NCBI GenBank assembly: GCA_047972415.1 | Contig: JBKEAN010000094.1 | Location: forward strand, 1 to 30,057 | From: Mangrovibacterium sp047972415 | GTDB lineage: Bacteria; Bacteroidota; Bacteroidia; Bacteroidales; Prolixibacteraceae | Length of the DNA stretch: 30,057 nt | Direction: 5' to 3' | Part shown: in pieces, positions 25,035 through 30,057 of the stretch | Layout of the letters: each line of letters begins with the position of its first letter | Numbering within the stretch: position 1 is the stretch's first letter | Notes under the pieces: model-generated | Seen by the model: only the letters and a program-made list of their open reading frames with translations | Databases searched by the model: none | Told to the model about the DNA's origin: nothing | Translations under genes and position numbers: made by a program

Positions 25035-25430
25035 ATGAATAAAATCAAATCGCTGGCTGACCTTCGGAAGCTGAAAGACGAAGTGCAGTCGAAAATAAAA
25101 CTTAGAGAAAAAGGCGAAAACCCCGAAAACCTGGTACACATTAAAGTATCAATGGCAACCTGCGGCATTGCCTCGGGCGCCAAAGAAACCATGACTTACC
25201 TGATAGAAGAACTGGATCACCAGGGAATTGAAGCGCTGGTAACCCAAACCGGCTGCATGGGTTACTGCTATGCCGAACCGACCATTGAGTTAACAGTTCC
25301 CGGCAGCGAACCAGTAGTTTACGGCTATGTTGACAAGATGAAGGCACACGAAATCATCGAAAAACACATCAAACTAAACGAACTGGTTGAAGGCATTATC
25401 CCAACCAATTACAAAACCATTCAGGACTAA
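25035..25430 (+). CDS. hndB: HndB-like thioredoxin-fold ferredoxin subunit
   Basis: The 131-aa subunit resembles HndB of NADP-reducing [FeFe] hydrogenases and has a thioredoxin-like [2Fe-2S] domain. Residues 1-30 are charged and helical (SLADLRKLKDEVQSKIKL), and the domain follows: VHIKVSMATCGIASGAKE (Cys43), then TQTGCMGYCYAEPT (Cys74, Cys78). A normal domain uses four cysteines (C-x4-C and C-x3-C), and here the first is missing (Val38 or Ser39 at that place). Cluster binding is therefore uncertain; the protein may be structural or bind a cluster with another ligand. It opens the structural half of the locus, 15 bases before hydB. Confidence 0.85.
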   Translation: MNKIKSLADLRKLKDEVQSKIKLREKGENPENLVHIKVSMATCGIASGAKETMTYLIEELDHQGIEALVTQTGCMGYCYAEPTIELTVPGSEPVVYGYVDKMKAHEIIEKHIKLNELVEGIIPTNYKTIQD

Positions 25431-25445
25431 ACTAACGAAACATTT

Positions 25446-27239
25446 ATGGCAGAATTTCATACGCACGTACTGGTTTGCGGCGGTACCGGCTGCAAAGCTT
25501 CGCAAAGCGACCTGCTGAAATCGAACCTGAAAAACCGCTTGGCCGACCACGGCCTGCAAGACCAGGTACAGGTGTTGCATACCGGCTGTTTCGGTTTTTG
25601 CGAAAAAGGCCCCATTGTCAAAATTCAACCCGACAATACGTTTTACGTGTCGGTTGAACCGAAGGACGCCATTGAAATTGTGGACGAACACATTTTGAAA
25701 GGCCGCAAAGTAGAACACCTCCTGTATAAAGACCCGAAAAGTGATACAGCCGTTGGCGACAGCAAACACATGGACTTCTATAAAAAACAAGTCCGGATTG
25801 CACTTCGCAATTGCGGTTTTATCAACCCCGAAAATATTGAAGAGTACATTGGTAACGACGGTTATGCGGCGCTGGGCAAATGCCTCGAAAGTTACAGCCC
25901 CGCCGAAGTAATTGACCAGATTAAAAAATCGGGCTTGCGGGGGCGTGGCGGTGGCGGTTTCCCAACCGGGCTCAAATGGGAAATCACTAACAAAGTTGCA
26001 GGCGATGAAAAATACGTGGTTTGCAATGCCGACGAAGGCGACCCCGGAGCTTTTATGGACCGATCCATTCTGGAAGGCGACCCCCACTCGGTAATTGAAG
26101 CGATGGCCATTTGCGGCTACTGCATTGGTGCCTCCAACGGTTTGGTGTACATCCGTGCCGAATACCCGCTGGCCATTCAACGCCTGAAGGTTGCCCTGGC
26201 ACAAGCCCGCGAATACGGTTTGCTGGGCGAAAGTATTCTGGGTTCCGACTTCCGTTTCGACATCCAAATCCGCTACGGGGCAGGTGCCTTTGTTTGCGGC
26301 GAAGAAACGGCCCTCATCCACTCCATGGAAGGCAAACGCGGCGAGCCAACCTTCAAACCCCCCTTCCCTTCCGAATCGGGCTACATGGGCAAGCCCACCA
26401 ATGTAAACAATGTAGAAACCTTTGCCAATATTCCACCGATTATTAACAAAGGGGCCGAGTGGTTTGCCAGCATTGGCACCGAAAAATCGAAAGGTACCAA
26501 AGTGTTTGCGCTAGCCGGCAAAATCAATAACGTCGGTTTAATTGAAGTGCCTATGGGCATTACCCTGCGCGAAGTAATTTACGACATTGGCGGCGGTATA
26601 AAAGATAGCAAAGCGTTTAAAGCCGTACAAACCGGCGGCCCCTCGGGCGGCTGCCTCACCAACGATTTTCTGGACACGCCGATTGACTACGATAACCTGC
26701 TGGCTGCCGGTTCCATGATGGGTTCGGGCGGTATGATTGTGATGGACGAAGACGATTGCATGGTGTCTATTGCCAAATTTTACCTCGAATTCACCCTCGA
26801 CGAATCGTGCGGAAAATGCACGCCCTGCCGCATCGGAAACAAGCGTTTGCACGAAATTCTGGTGAAAATAACCGAAGGCAAAGGTACCCACGAGGATATT
26901 GAAAACCTTCGCCTGCTCGGGCAAGTGGTTAAAGACACTTCGCTGTGCGGACTTGGGCAAACCTCGCCAAACCCGGTACTTTCAACCCTCGACAACTTTA
27001 TGCACGAATACACGGCACACGTTGATGAGCACCGCTGCCCGGCATCGCAATGCAAGGCGCTCATGCACTTCCACATTCATGAAGAAAAATGTACCGGCTG
27101 TACGCTATGCTTCCGCAATTGCCCGGTTGGCGCCATTTCTGGCGAAAAACGTACGCCGCATTACATCGATCAGAAATTGTGCATCAAATGTGGCATCTGT
27201 TTCGAGAAATGTAAGTTTGACGCGGTAATAATTAGCTAA
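25446..27239 (+). CDS. hydB: [FeFe] hydrogenase flavin subunit HydB (NuoF-like)
   Basis: The 597-aa diaphorase subunit binds FMN and NAD(P)(H) and probably hosts electron bifurcation with ferredoxin. Domains in order are a thioredoxin-like [2Fe-2S] domain with all four cysteines (Cys11, 16, 48, 52), and the NuoF core with the FMN/NAD loop GLRGRGGGGFPTGLKW (about 163-178), CNADEGDPGAFMDR and CGEETALIHSMEGKRGEP. The N3-type [4Fe-4S] site follows (Cys455, 458, 461 and 501), and the C-terminal ferredoxin domain has two [4Fe-4S] motifs (Cys549/552/555/559 and Cys579/582/585/589). This layout is that of HydB/HndC in trimeric and tetrameric hydrogenases. NAD versus NADP preference is not decided. 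hydA follows 15 bases downstream. Confidence 0.95.
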   Translation: MAEFHTHVLVCGGTGCKASQSDLLKSNLKNRLADHGLQDQVQVLHTGCFGFCEKGPIVKIQPDNTFYVSVEPKDAIEIVDEHILKGRKVEHLLYKDPKSDTAVGDSKHMDFYKKQVRIALRNCGFINPENIEEYIGNDGYAALGKCLESYSPAEVIDQIKKSGLRGRGGGGFPTGLKWEITNKVAGDEKYVVCNADEGDPGAFMDRSILEGDPHSVIEAMAICGYCIGASNGLVYIRAEYPLAIQRLKVALAQAREYGLLGESILGSDFRFDIQIRYGAGAFVCGEETALIHSMEGKRGEPTFKPPFPSESGYMGKPTNVNNVETFANIPPIINKGAEWFASIGTEKSKGTKVFALAGKINNVGLIEVPMGITLREVIYDIGGGIKDSKAFKAVQTGGPSGGCLTNDFLDTPIDYDNLLAAGSMMGSGGMIVMDEDDCMVSIAKFYLEFTLDESCGKCTPCRIGNKRLHEILVKITEGKGTHEDIENLRLLGQVVKDTSLCGLGQTSPNPVLSTLDNFMHEYTAHVDEHRCPASQCKALMHFHIHEEKCTGCTLCFRNCPVGAISGEKRTPHYIDQKLCIKCGICFEKCKFDAVIIS

Positions 27240-27244
27240 AGGAG
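27238..27244 (+). promoter_or_regulatory. Strong Shine-Dalgarno site before hydA
   Basis: AAAGGAG overlaps the hydB stop codon (TAA at 27237-27239) and lies 10 bases before the hydA ATG. Most starts in this window have only A-rich leaders, as is usual in Bacteroidota, so a full Shine-Dalgarno match stands out. It supports the ATG at 27255 and strong or coupled translation of hydA. Confidence 0.6.
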
Positions 27245-27254
27245 AAAGTTCAAC

Positions 27255-29006
27255 ATGAATACGGTGAAACTCAATATTGACAACAAAAACATCGAAGTCC
27301 TGCACGGAACATCGATACTGGATGCAGCAGCGCAGGCGGGGATCGACATCCCGACCCTCTGCCACATGAAGCTGCACGATATGAACATTGAAAACAAACC
27401 GGGCGGCTGCCGGGTGTGTGTGGTTGAAGTGAAAGGCCGCCGCAACCTGGCCCCTGCCTGCTGCACCGAGGTGGCCGACGGTATGGAAATAAGCACCCAC
27501 TCGATACGTGCCGTGAATGCCCGCCGTACCGTTTTGGAACTTATTTTATCCGACCACCCGGCTGATTGCCTGGTTTGTGCCAAATCGGGTAATTGCGATT
27601 TGCAGGACATGGCGCACCAAATGGGCATCCGAAAAATCCGCTACCAAGGGGAACAAACACATTACCGCGAAGATACCAGCCCGGCTATTATACGCGAAAT
27701 GGACAAGTGCATCCGCTGCAAACGATGCGAAACCATGTGTAACCAGGTACAAACGGTAGGTGTGCTGGCAACTATAAACCGGGGTTTCGGGGCAGTGGTT
27801 TCTCCTGCTTTCGAAATGAACCTCGACCACTCGGAGTGTACTTACTGCGGCCAGTGTGTAGCGGTGTGCCCAACCGGTGCATTAACCGAAGTTGACAAAA
27901 CCGGCGCCGTTATCAGGGCCCTCTCCGACCCCACCAAAACGGTAATTGTACAAACCGCCCCTGCTGTTCGGGCTGCTTTGGGCGAAGAATTTGAAATGCC
28001 CACCGGTACCTTGGTAACCGGGAAAATGGTTGCCGCTTTACGCCGTTTGGGCTTCGACTATATATTTGATACCGATTTTGGTGCCGACCTCACCATTATG
28101 GAAGAAGGGACCGAGTTGCTGAACCGTTTGGGAAAATACATGCAAGGTGACAAAACGGTGAAGATGCCTATCCTCACCTCGTGTTGCCCGGCCTGGGTCA
28201 AGTTTTTCGAACACCACTTCCCCGAACTGAAAGACATCCCGTCAACCGCCCGCTCCCCTCAACAAATGTTTGGCTCCATTGCCAAAACCTACTTTGCCGA
28301 CAAAATTGGGGTGAAACGCGAAAACCTGGTGGTGGTGTCCATTATGCCTTGTTTGGCCAAAAAATACGAAAGCAGCCGCAACGAGTTTTCGGTTAACGGA
28401 AACCCCGACGTGGATTACGCGCTGACAACCCGCGAACTGGCTTCGCTGATTAAACTTTCGAACATCGACTTTAAGCAATTGCCCGACGAAGAGTTTGATA
28501 TGCCTATGGGCGAATCAACAGGTGCTGGTGTCATCTTTGGAACAACCGGCGGGGTGATTGAGGCTGCTGTACGCACAGCCTACGAATTGCAAACCGGCAA
28601 AACGCTTCCCCGTGTTGATTTTGAAGAACTGCGCGGCATGGAAGGTTTGCGAAAAGCCACCATCGATTTCGACGGAACGCCAATCAATATTGGTATTGCG
28701 CACGGACTGGGCAATGCCCGCAAGCTGCTCGACCAAATTAAAGCAGGCGAAAGTCATTTCCATGCCATCGAAATTATGTCGTGCCCCGGCGGCTGCATTG
28801 GCGGCGGCGGCCAACCCTATCACCACGGCGATGCCGAGGTGCTGAAGAAACGCCAACGTGCCATTTACTCGGAAGACAAAAACAAAACCTTGCGCAAATC
28901 GCACGAAAACCCGCACATCATTAAGCTGTACGAAGAATTTCTTGGACACCCGATGAGCGAAAAGGCGCACCACCTGTTGCACACCAAGTATTTTGACAGA
29001 AGCTAG
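27255..29006 (+). CDS. hydA: Catalytic [FeFe] hydrogenase subunit HydA
   Basis: The 583-aa H-cluster enzyme catalyses H2 oxidation or evolution. The N-terminus carries a [2Fe-2S] domain (Cys36, 52, 55, 69), a His-ligated [4Fe-4S] site (HPADCLVCAKSGNCDLQ: His101, Cys105, 108, 114), and two ferredoxin-type [4Fe-4S] motifs (Cys152/155/158/162 and Cys195/198/201/205). The H-cluster domain has intact L1 TSCCPAWVKF (proton-relay Cys310, ligand Cys311), L2 IMPCLAKKYE (Cys366) and L3 EIMSCPGGCIGGGGQP (Cys510, Cys514). The small-subunit domain is fused at the C-terminus (HIIKLYEEFLGHPMSEKAHH). With HydB and HydC it fits group A3, the bifurcating or confurcating enzymes. Maturases HydE, HydF and HydG are not in this window. 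It is the last subunit gene before the four-helix-bundle insertion. Confidence 0.96.
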   Translation: MNTVKLNIDNKNIEVLHGTSILDAAAQAGIDIPTLCHMKLHDMNIENKPGGCRVCVVEVKGRRNLAPACCTEVADGMEISTHSIRAVNARRTVLELILSDHPADCLVCAKSGNCDLQDMAHQMGIRKIRYQGEQTHYREDTSPAIIREMDKCIRCKRCETMCNQVQTVGVLATINRGFGAVVSPAFEMNLDHSECTYCGQCVAVCPTGALTEVDKTGAVIRALSDPTKTVIVQTAPAVRAALGEEFEMPTGTLVTGKMVAALRRLGFDYIFDTDFGADLTIMEEGTELLNRLGKYMQGDKTVKMPILTSCCPAWVKFFEHHFPELKDIPSTARSPQQMFGSIAKTYFADKIGVKRENLVVVSIMPCLAKKYESSRNEFSVNGNPDVDYALTTRELASLIKLSNIDFKQLPDEEFDMPMGESTGAGVIFGTTGGVIEAAVRTAYELQTGKTLPRVDFEELRGMEGLRKATIDFDGTPINIGIAHGLGNARKLLDQIKAGESHFHAIEIMSCPGGCIGGGGQPYHHGDAEVLKKRQRAIYSEDKNKTLRKSHENPHIIKLYEEFLGHPMSEKAHHLLHTKYFDRS

Positions 29007-29018
29007 AAGACGATTATT

Positions 29019-29084
29019 GTCATTTGATGGTCATTATAATCGTCATTAAGTAGTCATTAGGTGTCATTAGGTGGTCATTTGTTG
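29019..29084 (+). repeat. Left GTCATTA iteron array
   Basis: Six direct units beginning GTCATT lie at 29019, 29030, 29042, 29053, 29063 and 29074 (10-12 bases each; GTCATTAGGTG is the clearest form). The array fills the gap between hydA and the four-helix-bundle gene. Bases 29042-29063 are an exact reverse complement of 29476-29497 on the other side of that gene (22 bp). Confidence 0.85.
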
Positions 29085-29105
29085 TAAGAACAGAAAAAAG
29101 GAAAG

Positions 29106-29471
29106 ATGGTCTTTATGAAATTGGAAGAATTACAGGTTTATCAATTGGCAATGGCGCTAGCCGACGAGGTTCACACGATTGTTGTTCAATGGGACAACTT
29201 TTATAAATTTTCAACTGGTATACAGTTGTTAAAAGCTGTCGATTCAATTGCGGCGAACATCAGCGAAGGCTTTGGTCGTTTTCATTTTAAAGACCATAAA
29301 AACTTCCTTTATTTTTCCAGAGGATCGCTGTTCGAAACTAAAACATGGCTCACCAAAGCCCACCGACGAAAGCTAATTGAGGACGAAAATTTCAACCAAC
29401 TGATAAAAGCAAGTGACGTGTTGGGCGTCAAACTGAACAACTACATCAGGTCAATCGGCCCCAGTACCTAA
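29106..29471 (+). CDS. Four-helix-bundle protein (23S rRNA intervening-sequence family)
   Basis: The 121-aa all-helical protein belongs to the S23/IVP family (PF05635), related in fold to Avd of diversity-generating retroelements. Family segments are MKLEELQVYQLAMALADEV, TGIQLLKAVDSIAANISEGF, GRFHFKDHKNFLYFSRGSLF and a helical C-terminus (LIKASDVLGVKLNNYIRSIG). The start at 29106 sits three bases after AAGGA; the ATG at 29115 is an alternative matching the usual family N-terminus. It is encoded between hydA and hydC but has no known link to hydrogenase. Its stop codon lies inside the first unit of the right-hand inverted array. The gene and the flanking iterons together look like an insertion unit. 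Confidence 0.88.
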   Translation: MVFMKLEELQVYQLAMALADEVHTIVVQWDNFYKFSTGIQLLKAVDSIAANISEGFGRFHFKDHKNFLYFSRGSLFETKTWLTKAHRRKLIEDENFNQLIKASDVLGVKLNNYIRSIGPST

Positions 29472-29526
29472 TGACCACCTAATGACTACTTAATGACTTA
29501 ATGACCACTTAATAACCATCAATAAC
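29470..29526 (-). repeat. Right GTCATTA iteron array, inverted
   Basis: Six units reading AATGAC or AATAAC on the plus strand (the inverse of GTCATT/GTTATT) start at 29470, 29481, 29492, 29500, 29511 and 29521. The first overlaps the TAA of the four-helix-bundle gene. Together with the left array this gives a perfect 22-bp inverted repeat (29042-29063 with 29476-29497) or, in a shifted register, a perfect 17-bp one (29063-29079 with 29470-29486). Confidence 0.85.
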
Positions 29527-29548
29527 CACATAACAAACATCAATCATT

Positions 29549-30052
29549 ATGACCGCGATAAAACTTTCGGACAAAACCATTGAACTGATAAAAACGATTT
29601 GTGCCGAGTTCGGAAACAAGGAATCGGAGCTGATAAATGTGCTGCACCAGGTTCAACACAAACTGGGCTACCTGCCCGCCGAGGTGCAGGAATTGATTGC
29701 CCGCGAACTGAGCACGCCGGTAGCCAAGGTATACGGTGTGGTTACCTTTTACTCGTTTTTTACCATGCTGCCGCAAGGCCAGTTTCCGGTATCCATTTGC
29801 ATGGGAACCGCCTGCTATGTACGTGGTGCCGAAAAAGTACTGTTCGAGTTTAAACGCCAGTTGGGTATTGAAGTTGGTCAAACTTCGGCCGACGGCAAGT
29901 TTTCGCTAAGCTGTCTGCGGTGCGTTGGTGCCTGCGGACTAGCACCAGTGGTGATGGTTGGCGAAAAGGTATATGGGCGCGTGTCGCCGCAACAGGTAGG
30001 CAAAATTATTGCCGAGTACCAGGAAGGTTGCCTAAACGCACAAACTGCCTGA
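29549..30052 (+). CDS. hydC: [FeFe] hydrogenase subunit HydC (NuoE-like)
   Basis: The 167-aa electron-transfer subunit belongs to the 24-kDa NuoE family. Residues 1-75 form the helical N-terminal domain (LINVLHQVQHKLGYLPAEV, VAKVYGVVTFYSFF), followed by a thioredoxin-like [2Fe-2S] domain with Cys84 and Cys89 (CMGTACYVRGAEKV) and Cys125 and Cys129 (LRCVGACGLAP). An additional Cys122 is present. Length and motifs are complete. In most related loci hydC lies beside hydB; here it comes after hydA, separated by the four-helix-bundle gene and its inverted arrays. The stop lies five bases from the window edge, so whether the operon continues cannot be seen. Confidence 0.94.
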   Translation: MTAIKLSDKTIELIKTICAEFGNKESELINVLHQVQHKLGYLPAEVQELIARELSTPVAKVYGVVTFYSFFTMLPQGQFPVSICMGTACYVRGAEKVLFEFKRQLGIEVGQTSADGKFSLSCLRCVGACGLAPVVMVGEKVYGRVSPQQVGKIIAEYQEGCLNAQTA

Positions 30053-30057
30053 AAAAA

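Noticed and set aside
25374..26321. 315-codon open frame on the minus strand opposite hndB and hydB
   Set aside because: It mirrors the codon bias of the well-supported hydB gene, its translation has no recognisable motif, and a real gene there would need both strands coding.
29019..29526. Possible CRISPR or replication origin
   Set aside because: The GTCATT units are adjacent, 10-12 bases long and without spacers. There is no replication gene, and the two arrays are inverted around a four-helix-bundle gene, which fits an insertion unit better.

Overview
The window looks like chromosomal DNA of an anaerobic or fermentative member of the Bacteroidota, most likely of the Marinilabiliales/Prolixibacteraceae type. 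This rests on protein character (short group-1 sigma factor next to a DegQ protease, K+-dependent membrane pyrophosphatase, PhoH-PurC pair, GreA/B-like small protein), on promoters of the Bacteroidota form (TTTG, then TAnnTTTG), on starts with weak ribosome binding sites, and on a full [FeFe]-hydrogenase locus. The species assignment is inference.

Positions 1-20850 are mostly housekeeping genes: a 5'-truncated class II fructose-bisphosphate aldolase; a decayed heptad-repeat gene; an AlkD-like DNA glycosylase; a secreted DUF2846-like protein; a truncated hemoglobin (minus); PhoH and PurC; DegQ and the primary sigma factor; a small exported protein; a methyltransferase and a low-molecular-weight phosphatase (minus); a MATE transporter; a membrane pyrophosphatase; a dihydroorotate dehydrogenase-like protein; a hairpin-rich MITE-like element; a DbpA-type RNA helicase divergent from RlmF; and a GreA/B-like protein.

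Positions 18736-30052 hold a hydrogen-sensing and hydrogen-metabolising locus. On the minus strand are a double-PAS protein and a SpoIIE-type PP2C phosphatase. Divergent from them is a tightly packed or overlapping run: DRTGG protein, RsbW-like ATPase, sensory-type [FeFe] hydrogenase (HydS-like), second DRTGG protein, PHP phosphoesterase and a HATPase protein. These are followed by the catalytic subunits of a multimeric, probably electron-bifurcating hydrogenase: HndB-like, HydB (NuoF-like), HydA (H-cluster) and HydC (NuoE-like). A plausible model is that HydS senses H2 or redox state and the PAS/ATPase/phosphatase proteins relay this to expression or activity of HydABC.

The most unusual structure is at 29019-29530. 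A four-helix-bundle (23S rRNA intervening-sequence type) gene sits between hydA and hydC. It is bracketed by two six-unit arrays of a GTCATTA-like iteron in opposite orientation, including a perfect 22-bp inverted repeat. In the hydrogenase transcript this could fold the whole gene out as an IVS-like stem. A second point is that the sensory hydrogenase lacks its usual C-terminal PAS domain, while a separate PAS protein stands next to it on the other strand.
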